The notes: a model not told the origin generated them from the letters alone. DNA of 64,000 nucleotides from Archangium sp. (GCA_030681645.1 JAUXRX010000009.1:186001-250000), one strand, 5' to 3'; positions 18,160 through 27,783 are shown, counted from the stretch's first letter. Made by a program: numbers and translations.

Positions 18160-21100
18160 ATGAAGTCCCAGCCACGGCTTCTCCTCGCGCTGCTTGGCGC
18201 CCTGTCCCTCGTGTCCGTCGGGTGCTCGCGCACGGGTCTCTTCGTCTGCGGCAATCCCGGCGACGGCCCGTGTCCCGACGGCTATTCCTGTGTGGATAAC
18301 CGCTGTCAGCCGGGGGTGATCGGCTGTCAGACCGGCGAGACGACCTGCTCAGGCAGGTGCACCGACACCCAGGTCGACGAGGCCAACTGCGGTGCCTGTG
18401 GCCGGGCCTGCGCGGCGGGCGCGGTGTGTCAGGCCGGCACCTGCTCGCAGAGCTGCCCCAGCGGACAGTCGTTCTGCGGCGGGCGGTGCATCGACGTCTC
18501 GGCCGACCGCCTCAACTGCGGCGCGTGCGGCACCGCGTGTGACGCCCTCGAGCTGTGCATCTCGGGCGGCTGCAACTGCAGCGCGCCCCTCTCGAACTGC
18601 AACGGCCAGTGCACCGACACCCGCGCCGACGCGGCGAACTGTGGCGCGTGCGGCGTGGGCTGCCCCGGCGGCGCGGTCTGTTCGCAGGGCACCTGCGTGG
18701 CGGCGTGCACGCCTCCGCTGTCCACCTGCGGCACGGGCTGCGTCGACCTGCAGAACGACCGCTTCCATTGCGGCGGCTGCACCACGGTGTGCGGCGGCAA
18801 CGCCATCTGCTCCTCGGGCCGCTGCGTGTCCACCTGCCCGGTGGGCCAGCTCAGCTGCGGCAACAGCTGCGTCGATCCCCGCACCGATCCCGGCAACTGC
18901 GGCGGCTGCGGCATCACCTGCGCGCCCGGCGCGGCGTGCACCAACGGCCAGTGCGTCACCGGCTGCACCGGCCCGGGCGAGCTGCTCTGCAACGGCGCCT
19001 GCGTGAACGTCACGGTCGATCAGAACAACTGCGGCGCCTGCGGCGTGCAGTGCGGCCCGCTCGAGCGCTGCTTCGGCGGCAGCTGCAACAGCACCTGCGG
19101 CCGGCCCCTCATCACCTGCAACGGCCAGTGCGTCGATCCCCAGAGCGATCCGCGCAACTGCGGCACCTGCAACGTCATCTGCGGCGCCGGCCAGACCTGC
19201 AGCAACGGCGCGTGCACGGGCTGCCCGCCCGGCACCACCACCTGCAACGGCCGCTGTGTCGACATCAACAGCGACCCTACCAACTGCGGCGCGTGCAACC
19301 GCACCTGCGCGCCCAACCAGTTCTGCGCCAACCGCAACTGCACCAGCGTCTGCCCCATGCCGCTCTCGCAGTGCCCGGACGGCTCGTGCGTCGACCTGGG
19401 CAATGATCCCCGCAACTGCGGCGGCTGCGGCGTCAGCTGCGCGCCCGGCGCGGCCTGCGTCAACCGGGTGTGCACCGCGGTCTGTCCTCCCGGCCAGGTC
19501 AACTGCTTCGGCACCTGCACCAACACCAGCTCGGACAGCGCGAACTGCGGCGTGTGCGGGCTCATCTGCCCCATGGGCACCTCGTGCACGAGCGGCACCT
19601 GCGCGTGCCCGCCCGGCTCGTCGTTCTGCAACGGCCGCTGCGTCACCACCGGCAGCGATCCGGCGAACTGCGGCGGCTGCAACGTGCGCTGCGGGCCGGG
19701 CCAGGCGTGCACCAACGGCCAGTGCGGCTGCCCCGCGGGCACCGTCTCGTGCGGTGGCCAGTGCGTCGACACCCGCTCGAACCCGTCGAACTGCGGCGGC
19801 TGCGGAGTGAGCTGCGCGCTCGGCCAGGCGTGCGTGAACAGCGCCTGCGTCTGTCCTCCGGGCAGCACGCTGTGCAACGGGCGCTGCGTCACCACCTCGT
19901 CTGACGTGGCCAACTGTGGCTCGTGCGGCAACGCCTGCGCGGCGGGCGCGTCGTGCACGATGGGCACCTGCGCCTGCGGTCCCGGCCAGCAGGTCTGCAA
20001 CGGCGCGTGCACCAGCACCGGCACCGACAACAACAACTGCGGTGGCTGCGGCGTGGTGTGCACGGGCGGAAAGAGCTGCCAGGCGGGCTCCTGCCAGTGC
20101 GCGCCGGGCCAGACGAGCTGCAACGGGCAATGCGTGACCACGGCGAGCGACCCGGCCAACTGCGGCGGCTGCGGCGTGGCGTGCGGCGCGGGCGCGGCCT
20201 GCGTCGGCGGCGTCTGCCAGATGGGTTGCCCGCCCGGCTTCATCGTCTGCAACGGCCTGTGCACCAACACCACCAGCGATCCCGCCAACTGCAGCGCCTG
20301 CGGCAACTCGTGTGGAACGGGCACGTGCAGCAACTCCATCTGCCAGTGCCCCAACGGCTTCCTGCGCTGCGGCAACCGCTGCGTGCCTCGCACCGATCCG
20401 TCGAACTGCGGCAGCTGCGGCACCATGTGCCAGGCCGGGCAGCTCTGCACCGGCTTCAACTGCCAGGCCGCGTGCTTCACTGGCCAGACGTTGTGCAACG
20501 GCGCCTGCACCTTCCTCCAGGCCGACCCGAACAACTGCGGTGCGTGCGGAAACTCCTGCGGTCCGGGGGGCCAGTGCATCGGCAGCCAGTGCCGGTGCCC
20601 CGCGGGCAGCACCACCTGCAACAACAAGTGCGTGCAGCTCGCCACCGACCCGGCGAACTGCGGCGCCTGCAACCGGGTCTGCGGCGCGGGCCAGGTCTGC
20701 GACAACAGCCAGTGCGTCACCATGTGCTCGGCGGGAGAGACGTCGTGCAGCGGCGCCTGTCAGAACCTCCAGAACGACTCGAACAACTGCGGCGCGTGCG
20801 CCAGGCGCTGCGGCACCAGCGAGCAGTGCATCGGCGGCATCTGCTATTGCACTGGCGGCTTCGGTCAGTGCGGAGGCATCTGCCGCGATCTCCAGAGCGA
20901 TCGGAACAACTGCGGCGCCTGCGGCCGCACCTGCACCTTCGGCCAGTTCTGCGTGGCGGGGAGCTGCCAGTGCCAGGTGGGCCAGAGCCTCTGCGGCAAC
21001 TTCTGCCGCGACCTGCAGAACGATCGCAACAACTGCGGCATGTGCGGCACGGTCTGCCAGGGCCCCATCGGCACGGTGGGCTGCTCCAACGGCGCGTGCG

Positions 21101-21234
21101 TGTGCGCGGTGGGCCTCACGCTCTGTTCCAACAGCTGCGTGAACACCGCGTTCGACCGGAACAACTGCGGAGGCTGCGGCGTGGTCTGCGCCGCGAATTT
21201 GACCTGCCGCAACAGCGTCTGCGCTCCGCCATGA
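18160..21234 (+). CDS. Stig1-like Cys-rich repeat lipoprotein (23 repeats)
   Basis: A 1024-residue lipoprotein: signal peptide with lipobox SVGC (Cys at residue 22), then about 40-residue Cys-rich modules to the end. Each repeat follows C.G.C.D...D..NCG.CG..C..G..C..G.C, and I count 23 copies of the NCGxCG-type core. Such modules resemble the Stig1 (stigma-specific protein) family and are frequent in myxobacterial surface proteins. They are probably disulfide-stabilised rods or adhesive domains outside the cell. ATG 18160 was chosen because it starts the lipoprotein signal; the frame open from 17983 has no signal. The repeat DNA leaves long antisense frames open, which I treat as artefacts. 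The next gene's ATG overlaps this stop (21231-21234). Confidence 0.9.
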   Translation: MKSQPRLLLALLGALSLVSVGCSRTGLFVCGNPGDGPCPDGYSCVDNRCQPGVIGCQTGETTCSGRCTDTQVDEANCGACGRACAAGAVCQAGTCSQSCPSGQSFCGGRCIDVSADRLNCGACGTACDALELCISGGCNCSAPLSNCNGQCTDTRADAANCGACGVGCPGGAVCSQGTCVAACTPPLSTCGTGCVDLQNDRFHCGGCTTVCGGNAICSSGRCVSTCPVGQLSCGNSCVDPRTDPGNCGGCGITCAPGAACTNGQCVTGCTGPGELLCNGACVNVTVDQNNCGACGVQCGPLERCFGGSCNSTCGRPLITCNGQCVDPQSDPRNCGTCNVICGAGQTCSNGACTGCPPGTTTCNGRCVDINSDPTNCGACNRTCAPNQFCANRNCTSVCPMPLSQCPDGSCVDLGNDPRNCGGCGVSCAPGAACVNRVCTAVCPPGQVNCFGTCTNTSSDSANCGVCGLICPMGTSCTSGTCACPPGSSFCNGRCVTTGSDPANCGGCNVRCGPGQACTNGQCGCPAGTVSCGGQCVDTRSNPSNCGGCGVSCALGQACVNSACVCPPGSTLCNGRCVTTSSDVANCGSCGNACAAGASCTMGTCACGPGQQVCNGACTSTGTDNNNCGGCGVVCTGGKSCQAGSCQCAPGQTSCNGQCVTTASDPANCGGCGVACGAGAACVGGVCQMGCPPGFIVCNGLCTNTTSDPANCSACGNSCGTGTCSNSICQCPNGFLRCGNRCVPRTDPSNCGSCGTMCQAGQLCTGFNCQAACFTGQTLCNGACTFLQADPNNCGACGNSCGPGGQCIGSQCRCPAGSTTCNNKCVQLATDPANCGACNRVCGAGQVCDNSQCVTMCSAGETSCSGACQNLQNDSNNCGACARRCGTSEQCIGGICYCTGGFGQCGGICRDLQSDRNNCGACGRTCTFGQFCVAGSCQCQVGQSLCGNFCRDLQNDRNNCGMCGTVCQGPIGTVGCSNGACVCAVGLTLCSNSCVNTAFDRNNCGGCGVVCAANLTCRNSVCAPP
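18331..21228. repeat. Tandem Cys-rich coding repeats, period about 120-130 bases
   Basis: Twenty-three coding repeats, each with an AACTGCGGC-type core encoding NCG. The repeats are diverged in sequence but constant in cysteine spacing, so unit gain and loss by recombination followed by drift is likely. Confidence 0.8.
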
Positions 21235-21731
21235 CCGGATCTCCCCTGCTGGTGGTCGCGTTGCTGTTGTCCTCAGCCGAGCTGCTCACCGGCGACTACC
21301 GCGCCGTCACCATGGAAGTGGGCCAGCACCGCCAGTTCCGCGTGCCGAAGCTCGAGACCATCACCGGCTCGTCGGGGCGCTGCCTCGAGGAGGGCATGGA
21401 CAGCGAGGAGCCCGACTCCATCTGGATCGAGGCGAGCTGCGCCGGCGTGCGCACCTCGCTGGTGTGGAAGAAAGACGGTTCGCGCGTGCACGTGATGGCC
21501 TGCGCCGAGGACCCCGAGACGCGCACGCCCGCGCTGCTCAAGCTGCGGCAGAAGGTGCAGGGCGAGCTCAAGGGCTCGAAGTCGGTCACGGCCTGCGTGC
21601 GCAACGGGAAGATCGAGCTGTGGGGCTGGGTGAAGACCGACGCCGAGGTCGCGCAGCTCGCCGCGCTCGAGAAGAAGTACGGCCTCGAGTCGCTGCGCAG
21701 CTTCGCCGAGAAGCTCCAGGCGGAGGATTGA
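21231..21731 (+). CDS. Exported protein resembling secretin N-terminal (CpaC-like) domain
   Basis: A 166-residue protein with a signal peptide (SPLLVVALLLSSAEL). The segment from EVGQHRQFRVPKLETI to CAGVRTSLVWKKDGSR resembles the N-terminal pilus-assembly domain of CpaC/RcpA secretins, which has the pattern G..R.f.v...-a...G.TSLV. A following stretch (VTACVRNGKIELWGWVKTDAEVAQL) looks like a BON-type module. The secretin pore domain itself is absent. It may be a free-standing periplasmic binding module. Its ATG overlaps the stop of the giant Cys-rich lipoprotein gene by four bases, so the two are translationally coupled and may be functionally linked in surface display. The domain assignment is moderate. 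Confidence 0.62.
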   Translation: MTGSPLLVVALLLSSAELLTGDYRAVTMEVGQHRQFRVPKLETITGSSGRCLEEGMDSEEPDSIWIEASCAGVRTSLVWKKDGSRVHVMACAEDPETRTPALLKLRQKVQGELKGSKSVTACVRNGKIELWGWVKTDAEVAQLAALEKKYGLESLRSFAEKLQAED

Positions 21732-22460
21732 ATGCCCACCAGGTGGCGCGACGCCTTCGACGCGGTGGTCGACGTGTTGCTGCCTCCCGCGTGCGCTGCG
21801 TGCGACGTGGTGCTGCCGGGGCCCCAGGGGTTCTGCGACGACTGCGCGCACGAGGTGCTCGAGCTGCCCACGGTGCACTGCCGCCGCTGCGCTGAGCCGG
21901 GTTCCTTCGAGCGTGGCCTGTGCTCCCGCTGTGTCTCTGGCGTGCCGTGGGAGCGGGCGTGGGCACCGTTCGAACACGAAGGGTCGATCGCGAAGTCGAT
22001 TCACCGCTTCAAGTACGAAGACCGGTCAGATCTCTCCCGCCCGCTCGGGCTCCTGCTGGCCGCGCTGGCGAAGAAGGAGCTGACCTCGATGCCCGGCCTG
22101 CTGGTGCCGCTGCCGCTGCACGAGGCGCGCTTTCGCGAGCGGAAGTTCGACCAGGCGGGGCTGCTCGCCGCGGTGGTGGGGCAGCGCCTGGGCCGCGAGG
22201 TGAAGGCCGACTGGCTCTCGCGCACCCGGGACACGCGGCGGCAGGTGGGCTTGTCGGAGGCGGAGCGCGAGGCGAACGTGCGCGGTGCCTTCGTGGCGTC
22301 AGCAGCCGTGCGGGGCCAGGACGTGGTGCTCGTCGACGACGTGCTCACCAGCGGCGCGACGGCGCGCGAGGCGGTGCGGGCGCTCACGGCAGTGGGTGCG
22401 GCGCGGGTCTTCGTCTTGACGCTGGCCCGGGCGCGGAGCGAGCTCGAGAGCGGCGACTGA
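21732..22460 (+). CDS. comF: ComF-family phosphoribosyltransferase-like protein
   Basis: A ComF-type protein (242 residues), in the family linked to DNA uptake and transformation in several bacteria. The N-terminal Cys motifs (PPACAACDVVLPG, FCDDCA, CRRCAEPG, CSRC) would bind zinc. The C-terminal part has the phosphoribosyltransferase PRPP loop VLVDDVLTSGATAREA, and the RFKYEDRSDL and RKFDQAG segments are family-typical. The ATG directly follows the stop of the preceding gene, so it is the third gene of that operon. The exact biochemical role of ComF is not established, and the Cys-rich lipoprotein neighbours give no obvious competence link. Confidence 0.9.
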   Translation: MPTRWRDAFDAVVDVLLPPACAACDVVLPGPQGFCDDCAHEVLELPTVHCRRCAEPGSFERGLCSRCVSGVPWERAWAPFEHEGSIAKSIHRFKYEDRSDLSRPLGLLLAALAKKELTSMPGLLVPLPLHEARFRERKFDQAGLLAAVVGQRLGREVKADWLSRTRDTRRQVGLSEAEREANVRGAFVASAAVRGQDVVLVDDVLTSGATAREAVRALTAVGAARVFVLTLARARSELESGD

Positions 22461-22643
22461 GAACAGCAGCCGTACCTCCGTCAGGCCTGTTCTTGAGTTG
22501 CCTGCACTCGATAGCTGCACGACAAGGCCACCGACCGGCGCTGATCCTCTTTCCCCGCGACTCCAACTTCGAGCGGATCCCTCAGCTTCCCCGGGTGTGA
22601 CTCGAGAACCTGCGGGCCTGGTAGCGCGATACGCGTCGTCGGC

Positions 22644-23717
22644 TCACTTCTCCAGCAGCCTGGTGACCTTCTGCTGGACGTCGGCGTCCGCGTCGTTCTT
22701 GAACTTGCCGATGTACTTCTTGCCGCCTTCAGGGTCGCAGGCCACCGCTGCCTCGATGGCCGACGAGCGCACGTATGGGGTCTTGATGGTCTTGTCCTCG
22801 GCGATCTGGTGCGTGAGCGCGAGCGCCTTCTCCTTCTGCGGCTCCGGCGCTTCGCTCTCTGCGCACACCCTGGCCAGCGCGTCACAGAAGTACCCGTCGG
22901 TGACTTTCTTCGCCTTCAGCCGTGCTTCGAGCGACTCGAGCAACGTGTCGAAGTGCGCGGGGCAGGGGAAGCTCGCCACCTTCTCGGCCGAGCGCGAGGC
23001 GAGGTAGGGGTCGGCGCTCTCGAGCAACCCCGCGTACAGGGCGCAGGTCTCCTGCTCTTTCGAGTGTCCCCCCGGATCGAGCGCCGAGAAGGCCGCCCTG
23101 CCGAGCTCCGGGTCGCTGAGCAGGTCACGAGTCAGCGCGAAGACCTCATCGCTCTCAGGGTTCGCTGCGAGCAGGCTGGAGATCACGTCGCCACGCATCA
23201 CGTTTCCCACTTCGGTCGAGGCGAGGAGGGCCTTGATGCGCGGGAAGAGCCCGGTCTGCTTGACCCTGATGTGCCCCACGATCTGCCCCAGCGACGGCTT
23301 GCCCTTCGGCTGCTCGGCGACGGTGAGGATGCGCTCGGACAGCGCCTTGTCCGCGAAGGCGCCGGCGCCCCAGCCGTTGAGCCGCGTGCTGCCCAGGACG
23401 CGGACCTTCTCGTCGGGGTCTTCGAGGAAGGCGACCAGCGTGGCGTCGGCCTTGTTGTCCCTGAACGCGTCCTGCTCCGCCTCCCACGCCTTGAGGTCGG
23501 CGCACGCCGAGTCGAAGCTGGAGTTCTCGAACGTGCAGGTCATCGCCTTCCTCGCGAGCGCGACGACCTTCGCGTCGTTGCCCGGGGCTTCGAGCCCGGC
23601 CTTCGGCGCTGCGGGGGCAGCCGGTGCGGCCTTCGCCGGCGTGGGGGCTTTCTTCTCGTCGCAGGCGAACAGCACCAGACACGAGGCGAGGAGCGCGGGT
23701 CGGATCATGGGTCGCAA
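22644..23717 (-). CDS. HEAT-repeat-like lipoprotein
   Basis: A 357-residue lipoprotein: signal with lipobox LFAC (Cys about residue 19), then an Ala/Pro/Lys linker of about 20 residues, then a helical domain. Helical pairs recur ([67 protein letters not shown]), which is the pattern of HEAT or PBS-type repeats. It is probably a periplasmic scaffold; no catalytic motif is visible. ATG 23708 is an alternative start three codons in. It is convergent with comF and divergent from the collagen-like gene, about 160 bases away. Confidence 0.75.
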   Translation of the reverse strand: MRPMIRPALLASCLVLFACDEKKAPTPAKAAPAAPAAPKAGLEAPGNDAKVVALARKAMTCTFENSSFDSACADLKAWEAEQDAFRDNKADATLVAFLEDPDEKVRVLGSTRLNGWGAGAFADKALSERILTVAEQPKGKPSLGQIVGHIRVKQTGLFPRIKALLASTEVGNVMRGDVISSLLAANPESDEVFALTRDLLSDPELGRAAFSALDPGGHSKEQETCALYAGLLESADPYLASRSAEKVASFPCPAHFDTLLESLEARLKAKKVTDGYFCDALARVCAESEAPEPQKEKALALTHQIAEDKTIKTPYVRSSAIEAAVACDPEGGKKYIGKFKNDADADVQQKVTRLLEK

Positions 23718-23879
23718 ACTACCCGGAGTGCGATGCAGTCACCGACACCATTCGCACTGACGAGGACGGGGAGCCGATCAGGTATCGCGCATTGCGGGCC
23801 CATGGTAGCGGGCCGCGCGCCGGTTTCGGTGCGACCTCGTCGAGGTCCACTTCCGGCGCTCAACCGAGAGGAAAACCAA

Positions 23880-24893
23880 TTGAGTCGTCTTCTGAACCAG
23901 GCCCTGGCTGGGGTCATCGTGTCGTTGTTTCTGGGCTGTCCCACGCTGCCGACGGATACCGTTGGTGCACAGGGACCCGCAGGTGAGCCGGGCCCGACTG
24001 GACCCGCTGGCGCTGCTGGAACGATGGGAACCATGGGTCTCGAAGGTCCGCAGGGAATGACGGGAACCGCGGGAGCGACGGGGGCCCCGGGAATGCCGGG
24101 CGCACCCGGCGCCGCGATGTTCATTCTCGTCGACGGAGGCACCGTGACCGTCCTCGACGGCGGAGTCGTCGTCGTCGCGGGCCCTGAGGGCGCAGTAGGA
24201 ATGACGGGACCGATCGGGATGACGGGGCCGACTGGCTTGACCGGGCCGACCGGCTTGACGGGACCGACTGGCTTGACGGGACCGACTGGCTTGACCGGAC
24301 CGACTGGCTTGACCGGACCGACCGGCCTGCCGGGAGTGCAGGGAGTGCAGGGCGCGCCGGGTGCGCAGGGCGCCGTCGGACCTCAGGGACCTCAGGGACC
24401 TCAGGGACCGACGGGAGCCACGGGCGCAACGGGCGCCACCGGGCCGATGGGCTCGACCGGCGTCGCCGGACCGATCGGCGCGACGGGCGCGACGGGCGCG
24501 ACGGGAGCCACGGGCGCTACGGGCCCAATCGGTCCGGCGGGTCCGGGCTCGGTGGGCACCGTCTACAACGTCCCCACGGGGAGCTACGTCGACCTCTACA
24601 CGGGCGGCAATGGCTACAACATCACCCTGTACTGCAACTACGGTGGCTACACCGGTTCGCAGTTCTGGGCGGGCTCCGGCCAGCCGACCGCGACGGCCAC
24701 CACGGAGATCGCCGGAGTGGTCACCGTGGCCAGCATCGTGGCCAACGGCGGAGGCCAGGGAAGCCAGGCCTGGACCCTGCCCAGGGCGCTCACCATGACG
24801 CTCAACTCCAACGGCACGCTGTGGCGCTGGAACATCCAGTCCCTCCCCACGGGAACCGGCTGCATGAACATCGTCTACAAGTCCGGGACCTGA
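23880..24893 (+). CDS. Collagen-like (Gly-X-Y) lipoprotein, TTG start
   Basis: A 337-residue predicted surface lipoprotein. No ATG or GTG precedes the signal sequence in a sensible place. TTG 23880 has a GAGAGG ribosome binding site eight bases upstream and begins the signal [17 protein letters not shown] with lipobox FLGC. The Gly-X-Y repeats run from about residue 29 to 225, interrupted by a short non-collagen stretch ([20 protein letters not shown]). They include six near-identical GPTGLT hexapeptides and [12 protein letters not shown] runs. The C-terminal 115 residues form a Gly/Thr/Asn-rich beta domain with two Cys, possibly a trimerisation head. Bacterial collagen-like proteins form triple helices that act as stalks. 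The surface location is inferred from the lipobox. Confidence 0.85.
   Translation: MSRLLNQALAGVIVSLFLGCPTLPTDTVGAQGPAGEPGPTGPAGAAGTMGTMGLEGPQGMTGTAGATGAPGMPGAPGAAMFILVDGGTVTVLDGGVVVVAGPEGAVGMTGPIGMTGPTGLTGPTGLTGPTGLTGPTGLTGPTGLTGPTGLPGVQGVQGAPGAQGAVGPQGPQGPQGPTGATGATGATGPMGSTGVAGPIGATGATGATGATGATGPIGPAGPGSVGTVYNVPTGSYVDLYTGGNGYNITLYCNYGGYTGSQFWAGSGQPTATATTEIAGVVTVASIVANGGGQGSQAWTLPRALTMTLNSNGTLWRWNIQSLPTGTGCMNIVYKSGT
24223..24331. repeat. 18-base tandem coding repeats (GPTGLT)
   Basis: Six near-identical 18-base units of the form GGACCGACTGGCTTGACC encode the GPTGLT hexapeptides. Shorter 9-base repeats follow at about 24379-24410 and 24480-24530. Such tracts expand and contract by slippage, which would change stalk length. 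Confidence 0.8.
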
Positions 24894-24909
24894 TTCAGGC
24901 CTCGTGACG

Positions 24910-24945
24910 CCTCGGAGTCGGTGGATGCGTTCACCGGCTCCGGGG
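24910..24945. terminator. Bidirectional hairpin between convergent genes
   Basis: CCTCGGAGTCGGTG (24910-24923) pairs with CACCGGCTCCGGGG (24932-24945) across an 8-base loop, 12 of 14 positions being Watson-Crick and the other two able to wobble. It sits between the stops of the collagen-like gene and the convergent lipoprotein gene, a natural place for a shared terminator. No T-run follows. Confidence 0.55.
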
Positions 24946-24949
24946 GCTG

Positions 24950-27127
24950 TCAGGGAGCGCAGTCGGGGGGAAAGCGGAAGCGCACGGTCCTCCCCGGCTC
25001 GGGGACGTAGAGGGGTTCGAAGAGCACCGCGTTCGACGCGCCGTCGTACTCCCAGATGCGGGAGCGGAGGTTGGGGTTGGGGTCGATCGCTGGCACCTCG
25101 GTGCCGTCCATGAACACCCGCAGGGGGCCTCGGGTGAGGGCGGGTCGCTGGTGCAGGTAGAACCGGGGGCGCCACCCGAACGCGGTCTTCCCGATGCGCT
25201 CCAGGGCCGTGGCCCAGTTGGGCGTGCAGATCTCCTCCTTGATGCCGTTGGTCTCCATCACCAGGGCCGAGAGCGGCCCATGCTCGAGCTCGCCCCCACA
25301 GCTGCTGGAGATCGGGGCGAATCGAGCCACCACGGCGATGGAAGACCACTCGGGCAAGAGGGCCAGCAGCGCCGAGATGACCGGCAGCGGGGCCGCCTCG
25401 ACTCCGTCGCGGCCGTTGGTGACGCAGATGACGTGCAGCACGGCCCCTCGCCGGAGCATTCCGCCCAGCTCGGCGGGATCGTTGCGCAGCGGCGGGGAGA
25501 GCGCGGCGAGCAACACCTCGAGACACGACGAGCGCGCCGTCGAGAGCCCGCGGACTTCACCCAGCGCCTCGAGCTCCTCCGGCGCGGGGTTGGTGAGCCA
25601 GGCAGCGCCGCCGGCCGTGCGCCGCAGCCGGCCCAGCTCGGCCGGCGCGGTGGAGGTGCTCATCACGCCCAGGCGCACGTCCAGTTCGTTCGCCGCGAGG
25701 TACTGCACCCAGGCGCGCAGGTTCTGTCGCATCGAGCCGGCCAGCGGGAGCATCGCCGCGGAGTCGTCGAGCACCATCAGCACGTCCTGCGGTGGGATGA
25801 GCGAGCGGATCAGCTCCGCTTCCTCCACCTCGAGCGCGGGGGTGACGTTCCCCGCCAGCGGCACGACGAGCGCCTGGTTCCCGTCGAGCACGTCGGCAGC
25901 GACCATCAACGTGCCCGTGGCGGCGCCGACCGTCGCAGGCGCGTGCGTGAGCGCGAAGTCCGCTGCCTCACCCGGCGCGAGCACCCGCTGCCCCGGGGTG
26001 GAGACGAAGGCGAAGCCCGGTGACACGGCGCTCTCCGCCAGCCGCACCCCGTGGGGACAGGTATTGGTGATGCTCACCCGCTCGTCGCGGCTGCGACAGC
26101 CCACCTCGAGGGACGGGAAGTCGAGACGCTCCCTCGAGGCGGACAGGCAGGGCGCGGTGCGGTTGGCCAGCAGCGGCAGGCTCAGCTCCGGCTGCTCCGC
26201 CGCGTCGGTGCTCAGGCGCAGGGTGGCGTCGAAGGGCGCAGCGTCGGCGGCGAGCGCTTCCACCAGCAGCGAGACCGCGCCCCCTGACGGAACCACCAGC
26301 GGGAACTCTACCGGCGGCCGTTGAGCGGGAATCCGGAAGGCCGCGGTGTCCAGGGTGAGCGCCGTGAGGGTGAGGGCCCGACGGGTGTGGTTGAAGACCG
26401 CCACCGGGAGCGCCCGCGGAGTTCCCGGCACCAGCACCCCGAAGTCGAGGCGCCCGGGGAAGAGGCTGAGCGGCGCGTCGACGCCCAGCCCGGTGAGCGT
26501 CACCGCGGTGGCGGTGCAGTCGGTGGAAGGGCGCAGCAGCCAGCGCGCCTCCGGGCGGCCGCTGCTCAGCGGAGAGAAGCGCACGGTCACTTCGCGCGAT
26601 TCGTGGGCCGCGAGAAGCAGCGTTCCCGACGGCTCCACCGAGAAGGGAGGCAGCGGCGCGCCGATGAAGACCTCGCCCGGCACGTCGAGCGGGTTGGTCA
26701 CCGTGAGGGTGCGCGAGGTGACGTGGCCCACCCGTGCGTCGCCCACGTCGAAGGTCTCGGCGAAGACGCAGCGCTCTCCGACCCGGGCGCGCAGGGTGAA
26801 CTCGGCGACGCCGGTGTCGAACACCGCCGCGAAGCGGGCCTCCGCGAGGCCGGGTGAGGAGGAGAGGAAGGTGACCCGCCAGGTGGTGTGCTCTCCGGCG
26901 GCGAGCTGCACCTGGGCGGGCGTGATGGTGAAGGCGTCAGGTCCGCTGCGGCGCTCCACGCGCAGCAGCTTCGCGGGGCTCACGCCGAGGTTCTGCACCC
27001 GGAGCTCGGCGTGGTGGGCGATGGCCGGCTCCACCACTCCGAAGTCCACCGGGCGGATCTGCACGTCCGGTCCGCTGACCGCGCAGCCTGCTGCCAACCA
27101 GAGCACCGCCCATCGCCACATCGACAT
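24950..27127 (-). CDS. Choice-of-anchor D / VWA-like lipoprotein
   Basis: A 725-residue lipoprotein (signal with LAAGC lipobox near residue 15). The first 460 residues hold several Ig-like beta domains with recurring IRPVDFGVV, GRLDFGVLVPG and DFPSLEVGC phrases, typical of choice-of-anchor D (ASH-like) repeats. A domain then begins with QDVLMVLDDSAAML and continues with helices and strands like a von Willebrand A domain. Its metal-site motif DxSxS is degenerate (DDSAA), so metal-dependent adhesion is doubtful. The C-terminal 100 residues are beta-rich and aromatic. A surface or periplasmic adhesive/structural role is inferred. Transcribed convergently to the collagen-like gene. Confidence 0.78.
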   Translation of the reverse strand: MSMWRWAVLWLAAGCAVSGPDVQIRPVDFGVVEPAIAHHAELRVQNLGVSPAKLLRVERRSGPDAFTITPAQVQLAAGEHTTWRVTFLSSSPGLAEARFAAVFDTGVAEFTLRARVGERCVFAETFDVGDARVGHVTSRTLTVTNPLDVPGEVFIGAPLPPFSVEPSGTLLLAAHESREVTVRFSPLSSGRPEARWLLRPSTDCTATAVTLTGLGVDAPLSLFPGRLDFGVLVPGTPRALPVAVFNHTRRALTLTALTLDTAAFRIPAQRPPVEFPLVVPSGGAVSLLVEALAADAAPFDATLRLSTDAAEQPELSLPLLANRTAPCLSASRERLDFPSLEVGCRSRDERVSITNTCPHGVRLAESAVSPGFAFVSTPGQRVLAPGEAADFALTHAPATVGAATGTLMVAADVLDGNQALVVPLAGNVTPALEVEEAELIRSLIPPQDVLMVLDDSAAMLPLAGSMRQNLRAWVQYLAANELDVRLGVMSTSTAPAELGRLRRTAGGAAWLTNPAPEELEALGEVRGLSTARSSCLEVLLAALSPPLRNDPAELGGMLRRGAVLHVICVTNGRDGVEAAPLPVISALLALLPEWSSIAVVARFAPISSSCGGELEHGPLSALVMETNGIKEEICTPNWATALERIGKTAFGWRPRFYLHQRPALTRGPLRVFMDGTEVPAIDPNPNLRSRIWEYDGASNAVLFEPLYVPEPGRTVRFRFPPDCAP

Positions 27128-27231
27128 GGACCCTACTCCTCCTTCGTTGACAGCGCCGCGCGAGCCTGCGGAGGCCGCGCGTGGCGGGGTTCTCCGACTC
27201 GGCGCACCGACTGATCTAGGCTGCGCACCCG

Positions 27232-27783
27232 ATGACTCCGGAGAGACTCGAGTTCGAGCAGGTCGCAGAGGGGCTGCTCAAAGGCGCGATGCAGGCCCTG
27301 GAGGATCCAACGCTGGTAGAGAAGCTGCGCGTCGCCGGGCTCGATCTCACCCGGAAGCTGGCGCCCGCCTACCCGGCCGCGGAGTTCTTCCGCTGGGTGC
27401 TGATCTGCGCGCGGCACCGCCACCCCCAACTGAACGAAGAAGAGGCGTGCCGCGAAGTGGGGAGATTGGCTGTCAGCCGGGGCATGAAGAGCACCCTGAT
27501 CGGAAGCGCCGTCCTCAAGATGATGCAGCTCATCGGCGTGCGCCGCTCGCTCAAGCGCATCGGCATCTCGTTCAAGAACGGGAACAACTACATCGAGGCC
27601 CGGGTGGTCGAGCTCGCCCCGACCTCGCTCGAGATCCAGCTCGGCCCGCTGGTGGGTCCCGCGAGCTACTACGAGGGAATCCTGGAGGAAGGCCCCCGGC
27701 TGATGGGGGCCCGCAGTGTCGAGTTGACGCGTGTGCGCACCGAGGGTGAGCACCTCGTCTGGCGGCTGGACTGGACCGAGTAG
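27232..27783 (+). CDS. DUF2378 (TIGR02265) family protein
   Basis: A 183-residue cytoplasmic protein that I assign to DUF2378/TIGR02265, a paralogous family largely restricted to myxobacteria. Family-like features are EGLLKGAMQ near the N-terminus, AEFFRWVLICARHRHPQLNEEEACREVGRLAV, the LKMMQLIGVRRSLKRIG segment, and a beta-rich C-terminal half (NNYIEARVVELAPTSLEIQL, PASYYEGILEEG). Function unknown; no enzyme motif. It stands alone, with its stop one base before the convergent glycosyltransferase stop. Confidence 0.8.
   Translation: MTPERLEFEQVAEGLLKGAMQALEDPTLVEKLRVAGLDLTRKLAPAYPAAEFFRWVLICARHRHPQLNEEEACREVGRLAVSRGMKSTLIGSAVLKMMQLIGVRRSLKRIGISFKNGNNYIEARVVELAPTSLEIQLGPLVGPASYYEGILEEGPRLMGARSVELTRVRTEGEHLVWRLDWTE

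Noticed and set aside
18349..20723. Long minus-strand open frames (593 and 567 residues) opposite the Cys-rich repeat gene
   Set aside because: The repeat structure and GC bias keep antisense frames free of stops. The plus strand has a signal peptide, lipobox and conserved Cys spacing.
22460..22493. AGAACAG/CTGTTCT inverted repeat after comF, considered as an SOS box
   Set aside because: The arms are 20 bases apart, too far for a LexA site, and the repeat is downstream of the gene; at most a weak hairpin.
18331..24331. Repeat arrays considered as CRISPR or satellite DNA
   Set aside because: The repeats are in frame with conserved amino-acid patterns (Cys-rich, Gly-X-Y) and lack unique spacers between identical repeats.
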